Made by a program: the position numbers and the translations under genes
The notes under the pieces: model-generated
Database searches by the model: none
What the model was told of the DNA's origin: nothing
The model's input: only the letters and a program-made list of their open reading frames with translations
Shown here: piece after piece, positions 25,731 through 33,858 of the stretch
How the letters are laid out: every line of letters begins with the position of its first letter
Numbering within the stretch: position 1 is the first letter of the stretch
Source: JAFGTX01 sp942492225
GTDB lineage: Bacteria; Bacillota; Clostridia; Peptostreptococcales; Acidaminobacteraceae
Length of the DNA: 64,000 nucleotides
Assembly: GCA_942492225.1 (NCBI GenBank)
Contig: CALODS010000001.1
Location: forward strand, 62,001 to 126,000
Direction: 5' to 3'

Positions 25731-26532
25731 TCACCCTATAAAATTTTTAACTCTCTCAATAAGATAATCAGATAATTCGAGTGGAATAATATGAGCCGCT
25801 TCTACTCTTTCCTCATGATAATTTTTGAGCTTCTCGTTAAAAACTTTGCTTGACTCAAAAACATCCTCATAATCTTGATTCCCTATCATGTGATATATAT
25901 TAGTTTGAAGTTTTGATAGTTGGGCATTTACAGGCGGGTCAATAAAATTGGGCATTTTAAAATCAGCCAACTTCATCAGATTATGCTTTGTTATGTTCAT
26001 AAATAAGTCAATCTTATCTTTTGAAAGGGCCTCATCGCTTCTATTCTCACCAATCAACCACATTTTTGTCCATACTTGAGACGCCTTTTTAAGGTCGCCA
26101 CTATATAAGGCATTTTGAAACATTTCCATTCGCTGAACTTTTCTTTCATCTTCCTTTAGACCAAATAAACCAGTTGACATTAAAAATATTTTATCAACCT
26201 TATCTGGATATTGAATAGCAAATTCTAAGGCTGTATGACCACCTGCTGAGAGTCCTATAAGATTAACTTTCTCAAATTCCCAATTCTTCAACGAGTATGT
26301 ATAAATCCTCATGCATGTGATAGTCTGAGTCATCTTGCTGAGTTCTTCCTGAGAATCTAAAATCAAGTTGAATCACCTGATAATGTGTCGACAAATCCTC
26401 GGCGAGCTGATCCCAAATTCTTAAATCTAAAAATGCTGGGTTCAATAGGATAAGTGGCTTTCCTTCACCACTTATCTTATAGTGCATTTTCAGTCCTTTT
26501 TTTTCTATAAATTGAGTTATACTTTTTTTCAT
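25731..26532 (-). pseudogene. Alpha/beta hydrolase broken by a one-base insertion
   Basis: The N-terminal part (26272-26532) begins at ATG after AAAGGAG and has the alpha/beta hydrolase start PLILLNPAFLDLRIWDQLAEDL. The C-terminal part (25731 to about 26276) has the nucleophile elbow NLIGLSAGGHTALEFA. The two frames join if one T is removed from a TTT run (plus AAA at 26274-26276), giving VEELGI-EKVNLIGLS, the expected family sequence. About 266 residues would result. Either a recent pseudogene or a base-calling error; no other damage is visible. Confidence 0.85.
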
Positions 26533-26612
26533 AACAAATCTCCTTTAACTATTTTACGGCTATTTTACTAACATCTTTATTCTAGCAATAGAAAAAGGAC
26601 ATCTAGTATGTC

Positions 26613-27524
26613 CTAATTATAAATTTTATTCATTTTATTTATTTCATTCTTAATAGTGTCTTTTAAAATATCTGGTTCAACAACTATTACACCATCTCCA
26701 AATGAAAGAATTATAAAGATCAGTCGTGAATTTAATTTTAAATTGGTCACTACCGTTACGAAATCTTCCGTTATTTCAGTTATTTCATCATCATTAAAAA
26801 TATCAACGATTCGGTAATATACATCTTTATTAAATCTGAGCACTTTTTTTATATCATCTCTCTCAAAAGACTCGACCTTTTGTATAGCCTTATAATCTCT
26901 TAACTCAAAACATCTATTCGTAATCTCCATTGTTGAAATTCTGTTCACTTTAAATAGTCTTATATCTTTTTTTTGTAAGCAATATGAAAGCACATACCAC
27001 CTGCCATGTCGCAAAACCAACTCATAAGGTTCAACCTCTCTTAATAAACTTTCTCCATTACTATTGTAATATTCAATAGCCAATATGCGAGATTGACCAA
27101 TTGCATCTGAAATTAGACTAACCTTTTCGTTAAGGTTTTCATCCTTATTCCACGGCGTAAAATCTACTTTTACTTTCTTAGGATCAGTGCTGGCAGAAGT
27201 AATGAGTGCTGATTCAAGCTTATCCCACAGACTTTCTAATGACTTATTACTATATACACTACTCAAACTATCTAGCATCGACTTGAGTAGATCAATTTCT
27301 TGATTAGACAAGAGTTTGGTATCAAATTTATAGGAATCAAGTATGCCGTAGCCGCCATTTATTCCCTTCTTTGAATAAACAGGAATACCCGCCATATTTA
27401 AGCTTTCTACATCTCTTTGAATTGTTTTAATTGACACTTCATGTTTTTCTGCTAAATATTTAGCGGTTACGAGCTCTTTCCTTAGCATTATATTTATAAT
27501 CGATAACAATCGATAAATCTTCAT
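26613..27524 (-). CDS. YafY-type HTH/WYL-domain transcriptional regulator
   Basis: A 303-residue regulator. Residues 1-60 form a DeoR-like winged helix (LVTAKYLAEKHEVSIKTIQRDVESLNMAGIPVYS). The WYL region near residue 170 includes HGRWYVLSYCLQKKDIRLFKVNRI. AGGAGAG precedes the ATG. It is 80 nt upstream of the broken hydrolase gene on the same strand and may have controlled it; ligand unknown. Confidence 0.85.
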   Translation of the reverse strand: MKIYRLLSIINIMLRKELVTAKYLAEKHEVSIKTIQRDVESLNMAGIPVYSKKGINGGYGILDSYKFDTKLLSNQEIDLLKSMLDSLSSVYSNKSLESLWDKLESALITSASTDPKKVKVDFTPWNKDENLNEKVSLISDAIGQSRILAIEYYNSNGESLLREVEPYELVLRHGRWYVLSYCLQKKDIRLFKVNRISTMEITNRCFELRDYKAIQKVESFERDDIKKVLRFNKDVYYRIVDIFNDDEITEITEDFVTVVTNLKLNSRLIFIILSFGDGVIVVEPDILKDTIKNEINKMNKIYN

Positions 27525-27699
27525 ACGCTCTCCTAAAAAACTATATTTTAAAGCAACTATACCCTAATTATCACAGTATGTTACTCTGATTTCATTATGG
27601 CATAAATAATTTATCAAAACAAAATCATGTATTTTAAAGGGTTTGTTTTGTTTGCTAAACATTAAGATTATCGCTAAAAATGACCCACTGGGTTATTTA
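27525..27699. other. Left boundary region of the accessory island
   Basis: No gene. It contains ATCGCTAAAAATGACCCACT (27670 onward, 24 bp in total to 27693), identical to 32830-32853. The neighbouring cassette gene fragment ends exactly at this repeat, so it marks a recombination boundary. Confidence 0.5.
27670..27693. repeat. 24-bp repeat shared with 32830-32853
   Basis: Identical 24 bp at both places, containing the inverted repeat TGACCCA / TGGGT(C/T)A. The right copy lies between two partial tmRNA att scars. Confidence 0.7.
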
Positions 27700-28012
27700 T
27701 AGAAAATTGTTTCTCTTACAATTATTTCTTCAACAATAAAATTTCCATTTAAAAAATCCGGCATATCTGAGTAAACTTTAATCGTTGGAACTAATAAAAA
27801 CATTAAATACATCATAATTAATACAATTGAAGAAATATCCTCTTATGTCTCTTTTTTTAATGAAATATAAGATGTAATTACAGCAAGTATACTGGCACAA
27901 TATAAAGCGGTATAAATAAAAAAACTTATATTTGATTTAATATGGCCAAGCCCCAAAAAACTTGTAAGAACTAATATCGATATTACTAGAAAACAAACTC
28001 ATACTTTATTCT
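27700..28012 (-). pseudogene. Remnant of an LPRS-type membrane protein (cassette copy 0)
   Basis: On the minus strand, after an early frameshift and a stop codon, the sequence encodes SIVLIMMYLMFLLVPTIKVY then SDMPDFLNGNF. This aligns with VMIVMVYSLLLLIPTIKLIS and SDIPDYLNNN in the gene at 28156. The beta-rich C-terminal half and LPRS tail are missing: the frame stops at the 24-bp boundary repeat. It is thus a truncated, decayed paralogue. Confidence 0.75.
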
Positions 28013-28140
28013 CATAGCGTATCACCCAACCTCAACCTACCCAATTATTGACGATTTAAGTCCTGTTTAGATGAGCTAGTCCCCAAGATGTCTCCAAGAA
28101 AAAAGAGCCAAGTGATTTGATCACTTGGCTCTTGGGTTTG
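28013..28140. repeat. Cassette 3' repeat, copy A
   Basis: About 125 bp (from CATAGCGTATCACCCAACCT onward) also found at 29479-29600 and 35600-35720. The left end holds the terminator stem GAGCCAAGTGA / TCACTTGGCTC (28105-28132) right after the LPRS membrane-protein gene. Copy A lacks the segment encoding the 24-26 residue peptide seen in copies B and C. Confidence 0.85.
28105..28132 (-). terminator. Terminator of cassette copy 1
   Basis: Perfect 11-bp stem GAGCCAAGTGA / TCACTTGGCTC followed by TTTTTTCTTGG on the minus strand, 24 nt after the membrane-protein stop. Confidence 0.85.
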
Positions 28141-28155
28141 TTGTACACGTACAAA

Positions 28156-28638
28156 CTAATTTTCTATTAATTCATAAGCTACACCTTGTTTTGATCGTGG
28201 AAGATAAGTAATTTGCACTTGCACTTCATCTGGAATATTTTTAAAATTCGTTGATGTATCCCAGAACGATATACATTCATCGTTTATATAAACTTCCAGA
28301 TAACCTCGCCTATAAGCAGTTCTCTCAATTTCTCCTCTTTCGATTGACAAGTTATTGTTCAAATAATCGGGGATATCACTAATTAATTTTATTGTAGGGA
28401 TAAGGAGCAAAAGCGAGTACACCATAACAATCATAACTGATGAAACTGGAACTTCTATATCACTTCTAGTCGACCTTAATATACTAATAGTACAAGAAAC
28501 AAATACTATGAATAAACCCATATGTATACTGAATACATATGCCAAATTACGATTTACAGGCCACAACACTGCAAAAATTAACAACATAATAAACACATTT
28601 TTAATTTTTTTAAGTTTATCAACTGTTTTTACTTTCAC
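28156..28638 (-). CDS. LPRS-type membrane protein, cassette copy 1
   Basis: About 160 residues. Three hydrophobic segments occupy the first 95 residues; then a beta-rich domain ends in ITYLPRSKQGVAYELIEN. The tail LPRS-x-x-x-V-x-YE is shared with the genes at 29694 and 35771. I infer similarity to DUF3592-like small membrane proteins but do not claim it. Start GTG at 28638 is chosen because GAGGAG lies 7 nt upstream; an ATG at 28653 would overlap that site. It follows the small beta-rich gene with a 5-nt gap, the same order as in the other copies. Confidence 0.7.
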   Translation of the reverse strand: MKVKTVDKLKKIKNVFIMLLIFAVLWPVNRNLAYVFSIHMGLFIVFVSCTISILRSTRSDIEVPVSSVMIVMVYSLLLLIPTIKLISDIPDYLNNNLSIERGEIERTAYRRGYLEVYINDECISFWDTSTNFKNIPDEVQVQITYLPRSKQGVAYELIEN

Positions 28639-28642
28639 TGCT

Positions 28643-28891
28643 TCACTCCTCATCAAAAACAATTAGAGGTACTTTATTAATAAGTTTATCATTATCATAT
28701 ATTAAAATCCAATATAAACCACTTTCTTTAAAATCTATCTCGAATTCTGATAAAGTCATCTTTATTTCATTTACATTTAACTCCTGTTCTGTAACGTTAA
28801 CTATTTCTTCGGTTGGGGAAACAACGATAATTTTTTCTAAAACTATTTCCCCTTCACCATACCACTTAACTACAAAATCAAAATTGCACAT
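28643..28891 (-). CDS. Small beta-rich cassette protein, N-terminally truncated copy
   Basis: 82 residues aligning with residues 33-115 of the intact paralogues at 30175 and 36255 (FVVKWYGEGEIVLEKI versus LVIQWYGNKEIILEKI; ESGLYWILIYDNDKLINKVP). The first 30 residues found in the paralogues are absent, and the reading frame upstream resembles only a short piece of them. No ribosome site supports the Met at 28891, so this is probably a truncated relic that is still open. Confidence 0.6.
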   Translation of the reverse strand: MCNFDFVVKWYGEGEIVLEKIIVVSPTEEIVNVTEQELNVNEIKMTLSEFEIDFKESGLYWILIYDNDKLINKVPLIVFDEE

Positions 28892-28902
28892 ACCCAGCTC
28901 TG

Positions 28903-29343
28903 TTACTTCATCAAAACAAGAAATATTATTGAAACTAGTTTCTCATCATCTCTTCTTACAAATACTTTTACAATATGATTTTCTCTTTTAGTTGAAATCA
29001 TAAATCCATTTTGCTCAGTACCCACACCATAATAATTTTGGCTGCATGTTCTAATATAATTCGCATCTTCATCTTCATCTTCATTAAATACACCAATATA
29101 ACCAGTACAATAAATGTTGTCAATGCGAACTTCCTTAAAACTATTAATATAATCCAACTTGTCATTATAGCTAGCAATAGTATTGATAATAATTTTATCC
29201 TGTTCATTAGATACGATCTCTTGATACGAAATCGTATAAACACCTCTTTTAAAATTCAATACGTTTTCTTTCTTAAACACAGCATTTTTTATGTTACCTA
29301 TTACCATTTTTTCTTCTATTGTAGCATGTCCTATACTTATCAT
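28903..29343 (-). CDS. Hypothetical protein (146 aa)
   Basis: Not recognised. Soluble, beta-rich in appearance, with an acidic patch NEDEDEDANYIRTCSQ near residue 90. It takes the place of the repeat-tail gene upstream of the truncated small gene in cassette copy 1, but I see no similarity between them. AGAGGA lies 6 nt before the ATG at 29343. An in-frame extension to 29367 has no ribosome site. Confidence 0.55.
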   Translation of the reverse strand: MISIGHATIEEKMVIGNIKNAVFKKENVLNFKRGVYTISYQEIVSNEQDKIIINTIASYNDKLDYINSFKEVRIDNIYCTGYIGVFNEDEDEDANYIRTCSQNYYGVGTEQNGFMISTKRENHIVKVFVRRDDEKLVSIIFLVLMK

Positions 29344-29406
29344 AGTTTCCTCTTCAATAATATACAAAATATAATTCCAATCTATTAATATTTATAACAT
29401 GATTCA

Positions 29407-29481
29407 TTAACCAATTGGTTCGAAGTCCGCTACTATTGCTTTTGGGGACATGAACTTTCTTGGTTTTGCAATACTCGTCAT
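29407..29481 (-). CDS. Possible 24-residue peptide in cassette repeat copy B
   Basis: A short frame beginning MTSIAK and ending DFEPIG. The copy at 35522-35602 keeps the same frame without indels (MTSIAK...DFESVGEE), despite eight codon changes, most of them amino acid changes. A GAGG lies about 15 nt upstream. It could be a real micro-protein, or the relic end of a larger gene carried by the repeat. Confidence 0.3.
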   Translation of the reverse strand: MTSIAKPRKFMSPKAIVADFEPIG

Positions 29482-29600
29482 AGCGTATCACCCAACCTCA
29501 ACCTACCCAATTATTGACGATTTAAGTCCTGTTTTGACGAGCAAGTCCCCAGAATGTCCCCAAGAAAAAAGAGCCAAGTGGTTTGATCACTTGGCTCCCT
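29407..29600. repeat. Cassette 3' repeat, copy B
   Basis: About 190 bp closely matching copy C (35522-35720). The right part matches copy A. It contains the peptide frame and, at 29569-29596, the terminator-like stem GAGCCAAGTGG / TCACTTGGCTC following cassette copy 2. Confidence 0.85.
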
Positions 29601-29693
29601 ACTCTATAATTTTTATACAAATTCGTTAGTTTTTTCATCCTTACTAATTTATTCATTAAAAAAAATGAAGTATTAGCCTCGTCTTATTTTTTA

Positions 29694-30167
29694 TTAATTC
29701 ACTTGCTCATAACTCACAGCAATTTTAGAACGAGGTAAAAAGTTTATTTGGGCACTTTTACCTATTTCTAGCTCAATTGAATTAAATGGTCCATAAAACA
29801 TAAATTCTTGTTCATCAACTACCACATTAGTTACGAGACCACTTACACTTTTATCATTTACCACTCCCACGAACTCGGAATAGCTACTGTCACTATACTC
29901 AATTAAATCAACACATAAACTTAAAGTTGGCACTACAGAAAACATTAAATATGCAATAACTATAATCACCATTATTATCGGAATTTTCAACTTTTCCTTT
30001 AATGATATTACTATCACTAACATTGAATACACAAAAAAAATTAACATAACTCCCTTTGATATAAACGCTAATCCAATACTCAAATTCATATTAAGAAAAT
30101 AACAACTTGAAATGATTATAATTCCAATCATGATAAAAAAAATTCTTTCTATTCCATTCATTTTCAT
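29694..30167 (-). CDS. LPRS-type membrane protein, cassette copy 2
   Basis: 157 residues and apparently intact. Three to four hydrophobic segments lie in residues 8-100 and a beta-rich C-terminal domain ends INFLPRSKIAVSYEQVN. It is a paralogue of the genes at 28156 and 35771. It starts 7 nt after the small beta-rich gene with GAGGAA upstream. Membrane location is clear; function unknown. By position it could be an immunity or anchoring partner of the repeat-tail protein, which is speculation. Confidence 0.7.
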   Translation of the reverse strand: MKMNGIERIFFIMIGIIIISSCYFLNMNLSIGLAFISKGVMLIFFVYSMLVIVISLKEKLKIPIIMVIIVIAYLMFSVVPTLSLCVDLIEYSDSSYSEFVGVVNDKSVSGLVTNVVVDEQEFMFYGPFNSIELEIGKSAQINFLPRSKIAVSYEQVN

Positions 30168-30174
30168 TGATTAA

Positions 30175-30522
30175 TCATTCCTCACTCTTAACATTTATTG
30201 GTATCTTATTTAGTAGTATATCATTATCAAATATACAAATCCAATAGAGGCCTTTATTTTTGAATTCTAAATCATATTCTATTACTGATTCTTGAAATCC
30301 TTCTATCATTTTCTCTTCTTCAACTACACTAATAACATTATCTTCTGGATCAATCATCAAAATCTTTTCTAGAATTATTTCCTTATTACCATACCATTGA
30401 ATCACTAAATCAAACACACTTACTTCATTAAGATAAAACGTATTACCAACATTAATATGATTTGCTTTTCCGTATACTAACTCCTGATATTCTTCACATA
30501 CCACGCTTGAAATAATACCCAT
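30175..30522 (-). CDS. Small beta-rich cassette protein, copy 2
   Basis: 115 residues, no signal peptide. It opens IISSVVCEEYQELVYGKANH and has WYG-x-x-E-I in the middle and KGLYWICIFDNDILLNKIP at the end. The pattern recalls the Ig-like DUF6941 type (an opening CDD/CEE followed by GK, and a closing GLYW-x-x-x-x-D-x), which I offer only as a lead. The paralogue at 36255 is about 60 percent similar by eye. Its ribosome site GGAGATAG includes the stop codon of the repeat-tail gene, so the two are translationally coupled. Confidence 0.7.
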   Translation of the reverse strand: MGIISSVVCEEYQELVYGKANHINVGNTFYLNEVSVFDLVIQWYGNKEIILEKILMIDPEDNVISVVEEEKMIEGFQESVIEYDLEFKNKGLYWICIFDNDILLNKIPINVKSEE

Positions 30523-30524
30523 TA

Positions 30525-31730
30525 CTATCTCCTTCTGCTTCTGCTGCTTCTTCTACTGCTGCTTCTTCTGCTACTGCTGCTGCTTCTTCTGCTACTGCTG
30601 CTGCTTCTTCTGCTACTGCTGCTGCTTCTTCTGCTACTGCTGCTGCTGCTGCTTTTGCTTCTACTGCTGCTTCTGCTTTTATTTTTTCTTGCTGCCTCTT
30701 TTTGTTTTTTTGCCTTGTACTTCGCAACATTAGCCGCTCGTTGTTTATCAGCTGACAATTTTTTCGAATCAAGATCCTTAATACGAGAGAATAAACTTTT
30801 AATTTTAGGTACTAATTTTTGATTTGCTACCGTCACTTTTTTGTAGTACTTATTTGATCTATTCGTTTTTTTATTTCCTGAACTAAGATTTGTTTTTTTA
30901 CTTTTAGCAATTACCTCATCTAATCCCTTTAGATAGTTTACAGGCTTTTCATCTGATAAACTATTCAATTTTTCTTTCCCGCTTTCTGATGATAGACTAT
31001 AAACCACATTTCCGGTCACACTTATTAATGATCCAATTGCTCCTGGTACTGGACCAGCAATAACACTTAGACCCGTTGCTCCTACAGAAATTTGGGCCAT
31101 TTCTTTTTGAAAATCAGAACTTTCAGGACTTTTCAATATGTTTATGTCACTTACTACACTATACGCCGTAGCAATTCCCTTTACCGCCGCACCAGCCATT
31201 TTTAGTTTTTCAAGAGGAATTTCTATATTTTTTAGTACTTTTGCTGCAACATCATCAATTTGAGTTTTAAGCATATCGGCATTTGAAACTACAGCAACTG
31301 CTGCTGCTTTTATATTTTCCTTATTCTCAGCCTTAAAAGTATCTGTACCTACTCTATTTGGGTTCTGAACACTTTTTTCATGTTCTGAGCTATTCACCGA
31401 CGAATCTGCTCTACCGCTACTTTTTGCTTTTTCGTATGCCTTATCAACCGAATCATTTAACATTTTTTCTTTAATTTCATTTGATTTTGATCTTGCCTCT
31501 TGCATACTGGAAGAATTTGAACTTCTTTCATTTTTAGAACCCTTAGTCGTTTGATTCAGCTTATGACTATTCATAGCCCGTTCCACTGCACTTACTGTTT
31601 TAATTTCTTTTGGAGCTTGTGTGTTAGCCCTCTCATGTTTTGCGACTTCCTTAGTAATAACTCCATGTTGCATTCTATTGCTGGTTGATTGATAACTCGA
31701 ACCACCAACACCTGATCCTACTGCTTGCAT
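30525..31730 (-). CDS. Repeat-tail cassette protein with Ser/Arg repeats (401 aa)
   Basis: Not recognised. Residues 1-140 are Ser/Asn/Lys-rich and low in order. Residues 145-260 hold a helical region and a glycine-rich hydrophobic stretch (GATGLSVIAGPVPGAIGSLI) that could insert in a membrane. Residues 275-345 are Lys-rich. The last 50 residues are a Ser/Arg tail made of heptads RRSSSSS and ending RSRRR. There is no signal peptide. A strong GGAGG precedes the ATG. The tail DNA is a 21-bp minisatellite. A broken paralogue lies at 36606-37310. A secreted effector or nucleic-acid-binding protein are both possible; no function is claimed. Confidence 0.7.
   Translation of the reverse strand: MQAVGSGVGGSSYQSTSNRMQHGVITKEVAKHERANTQAPKEIKTVSAVERAMNSHKLNQTTKGSKNERSSNSSSMQEARSKSNEIKEKMLNDSVDKAYEKAKSSGRADSSVNSSEHEKSVQNPNRVGTDTFKAENKENIKAAAVAVVSNADMLKTQIDDVAAKVLKNIEIPLEKLKMAGAAVKGIATAYSVVSDINILKSPESSDFQKEMAQISVGATGLSVIAGPVPGAIGSLISVTGNVVYSLSSESGKEKLNSLSDEKPVNYLKGLDEVIAKSKKTNLSSGNKKTNRSNKYYKKVTVANQKLVPKIKSLFSRIKDLDSKKLSADKQRAANVAKYKAKKQKEAARKNKSRSSSRSKSSSSSSSRRSSSSSRRSSSSSRRSSSSSRRSSSRRSSRSRRR
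30543..30655. repeat. 21-bp minisatellite encoding RRSSSSS
   Basis: Three exact units of GCTACTGCTGCTGCTTCTTC plus T (30570-30632), with partial units on both sides. On the minus strand each unit is one heptad RRSSSSS of the repeat-tail protein. Unit length is a multiple of three, so copy changes lengthen or shorten the tail without shifting the frame. Confidence 0.9.
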
Positions 31731-31776
31731 TTATAATCCTCCATGATTAATTTATTTTAAAGAAGTTCCTTCTCCT

Positions 31777-31923
31777 TTAACAAAATAATAGTGGGTACTG
31801 TTCACCCACAAATTCAATAACACACTCATCATCTAAGAGGAATCTAAAAAGCGCAGCAAAATATCCTCTTATTTCTATTGCTGACTTATTAATTTCGTCT
31901 TCTAATTCATTTAATTTTTTCAT
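31777..31923 (-). CDS. Small hypothetical protein (48 aa)
   Basis: Encodes MKKLNELEDEINKSAI then EIRGYFAALFRFLLDDECVI and ends in LLFC. AGGA lies 5 nt before the ATG. It is acidic and helical, sitting between two other small genes and the repeat-tail gene on the same strand. Not recognised. Confidence 0.45.
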   Translation of the reverse strand: MKKLNELEDEINKSAIEIRGYFAALFRFLLDDECVIEFVGEQYPLLFC

Positions 31924-31951
31924 ATTTCCTGAGCAAGAGTACATTTCAATA

Positions 31952-32173
31952 TCACCAAAAATTTTTGTTTTTCTTTTTTAACATAAGCAATACGTAATCA
32001 TCAATACTTTTACAAACACGATTTTGAGATTTTCTTTCATATTTTCTTATTCCATCATAATACTTGGCTTTATTAACTTCACTCAAAGCGTCTGACAACT
32101 GCATTATAATTTCATATGTTTCATCAAAGTAAGTTTTGTTTCTAAAATAAAATTCTTTATAAGTTAGTGGCAT
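31952..32173 (-). CDS. Small hypothetical protein (73 aa)
   Basis: Begins MPLTYKEFYF after AGAGGA. Helical and basic at the C terminus (LLMLKKKNKNFW). An upstream in-frame extension has no ribosome site. Second of three small genes leading into the repeat-tail gene; not recognised. Confidence 0.5.
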   Translation of the reverse strand: MPLTYKEFYFRNKTYFDETYEIIMQLSDALSEVNKAKYYDGIRKYERKSQNRVCKSIDDYVLLMLKKKNKNFW

Positions 32174-32430
32174 ATTATTCCTCTTTTGTACATTTAGTAA
32201 GAATAATATCAATTCTAAGCGCGGTTGTCAAATTATTCAAACTATTGAAAAAAATACTTTTTATATAATATTAATACAACCTTAAACGAATTTTTGTTTA
32301 CCATTAATTACAAGTCACTTAAATCAAAGCATTTAAGTTATTGTATATTTGCATACCGATAATCAACACTTGTTTCAACAAAATATTAAAAAAACATTAA
32401 ATGTAATAATAGCCCATTTTGGACTATCGT

Positions 32431-32571
32431 TTACTTTTTTCTATAGTATTTTATATGTTGCTCCAATATAAAATAGTAAAATGCATTTGAATCTGATTTT
32501 AAAGCATATTGAATTTTGTAATCTAATATATTGTCTCTAATTAAATTAAACTCCCGTTGACCAACTACCAT
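32431..32571 (-). CDS. Small hypothetical protein (46 aa)
   Basis: Begins MVVGQREFNLIRDNILDYKI, with GGAGGG 6 nt upstream. Basic C terminus (YYRKK). First of the small genes upstream of the repeat-tail gene; about 255 nt of AT-rich DNA separate it from the next. Not recognised. Confidence 0.45.
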   Translation of the reverse strand: MVVGQREFNLIRDNILDYKIQYALKSDSNAFYYFILEQHIKYYRKK

Positions 32572-32673
32572 GTTTATCCCTCCATTAAAATAATTCAAAG
32601 TATGTAACATCTGCAATTACCATTTTTATACCTTCACTCTAAATTATTTAAATAAATTTAAGAGTTATATAAG

Positions 32674-32781
32674 CCCCACCGAAAACTTGTGTGGGAAAAA
32701 TGTGGGAAGTTACACAAAAAATAAAACGAACCCTAGTAATAACAAGGGTTCGTTCTTAATTGGTGGAAGCGAGGGGAATCG
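32674..32781. repeat. Duplicate of the tmRNA 3' end and flank (att copy)
   Basis: 108 bp matching 41717-41824 with one visible mismatch. It includes the tmRNA terminator hairpin (GAACCCT / AGGGTTC) and the last 20 nt of the tmRNA acceptor region (GGTGGAAGCGAGGGGAATCG). After that it diverges, so it is the remnant of an attachment site created by integration at ssrA. Confidence 0.9.
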
Positions 32782-32897
32782 CTCCGCACACCCACCGCCT
32801 TTAGTCGCGGTGTTTATGCTTTCACGCCGATCGCTAAAAATGACCCACTGGGTCATTTTCTTAACACTCTTGTTCGATTCCTTACTAAAGCAAAAAC

Positions 32898-32950
32898 GAA
32901 AACACCATGGACAATTCATCCATGGTGTTTTCATTTTTTGGTGGAAGCGA
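32898..32950. repeat. Hairpin and short second att-like scar
   Basis: A perfect 13-bp stem GAAAACACCATGG / CCATGGTGTTTTC (32898-32932) is followed by a T run and by TTGGTGGAAGCGA (32938-32950), the start of the att core. It looks like another terminator-plus-att junction. The 24-bp boundary repeat lies just before it at 32830-32853. Confidence 0.6.
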
Positions 32951-33024
32951 TCCTTGTAGGGTAAACTCCACTACACATTTTTATTAAATAAAAGCTATTC
33001 GAGTTGACATAATTATACTGCGAA

Positions 33025-33858
33025 TTAAATTTTAATATACCACATTTTCATCAACCCTTTTCCTTTGACTTCAATTGGGTCTCTTTCAATACATTCAAAT
33101 TTATTTTTTACTAATTCGTATGTTGCCTCAGAAACATTTATCATCATTTCTTCGGAATTTTCTTCCATTCTCGCGGAGATATTAACTGTATCACCAAACA
33201 CATCATAGATGTATTTTTTAACACCTACAACACCACCGATAATAGGACCGGTGTGAATACCAATCCTTATTTTCCAATCTACAAGTGGATTCGACCAACT
33301 TCTTTTTTTTAGATACTTAACAATTTGTATTGCCGAAGTCACTATTTGCTCAGCATGTTTTTCACTCGGTATATGCATACCACTAACTGCCATATAGGCA
33401 TCTCCAATTGTTTTGATACGTTCACATTCATTGTGCTCAATTATTGTATCAAAAGCCGTGAATATTTCGTTTAATTCTTCAATTAAATATTTAGGTTCTA
33501 ACTGAGATGAAATTCTAGTAAACCCCACAATATCAGAAAAATATACAGTGACATTTTCAAAATGCTTGGGTTGCGTTGTACCAGTATTTTTTAGATCGGT
33601 TGCAACTCTGATTGGTAATATATTTAGAAGTAGTTTTTCAGACTTTTCTTTTTCTTTTGACAACTCCAAATTAAGTCTGGAAAGTTCCTCATTCCTTTTC
33701 TCAACCATTTCATTAGACTCGTTAATTTCTGCATGAAGTCTGTTAAGTAATTCCTGATTCTTATCTTTAATCTCCTGAAGAATTCGGCGATTATCTTCAC
33801 TTCTTGCCAATTTTTTATCAAGTTTTCTAATTTGCTTTTCTAATTTTTCCTCTGACAT
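33025..33858 (-). CDS. Class III adenylate/guanylate cyclase
   Basis: 277 residues. Residues 1-75 are a coiled coil (long Lys/Glu/Leu-rich helix), the rest a class III cyclase catalytic domain. The metal Asp pair is visible in YFSDIVGFTRIS and TIGDAYMAVSG, and the transition-state region in DVFGDTVNISARME. It overlaps the FIST gene by one base (TAATG), so the two are coupled. The product, cAMP or cGMP, cannot be told with certainty. No transmembrane segment, so signal input probably comes from the FIST partner. Confidence 0.9.
   Translation of the reverse strand: MSEEKLEKQIRKLDKKLARSEDNRRILQEIKDKNQELLNRLHAEINESNEMVEKRNEELSRLNLELSKEKEKSEKLLLNILPIRVATDLKNTGTTQPKHFENVTVYFSDIVGFTRISSQLEPKYLIEELNEIFTAFDTIIEHNECERIKTIGDAYMAVSGMHIPSEKHAEQIVTSAIQIVKYLKKRSWSNPLVDWKIRIGIHTGPIIGGVVGVKKYIYDVFGDTVNISARMEENSEEMMINVSEATYELVKNKFECIERDPIEVKGKGLMKMWYIKI

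Noticed and set aside
30494..30772. Open frame on the minus strand rich in Ala/Glu/Val repeats
   Set aside because: It is the alternative frame of the RRSSSSS minisatellite in the 401-residue gene; no ribosome site of its own and no non-repeat support.
32687..32959. Open frames on both strands over the tmRNA-derived repeat
   Set aside because: They run across an att duplication and terminator hairpins; no ribosome site and no protein-like composition.
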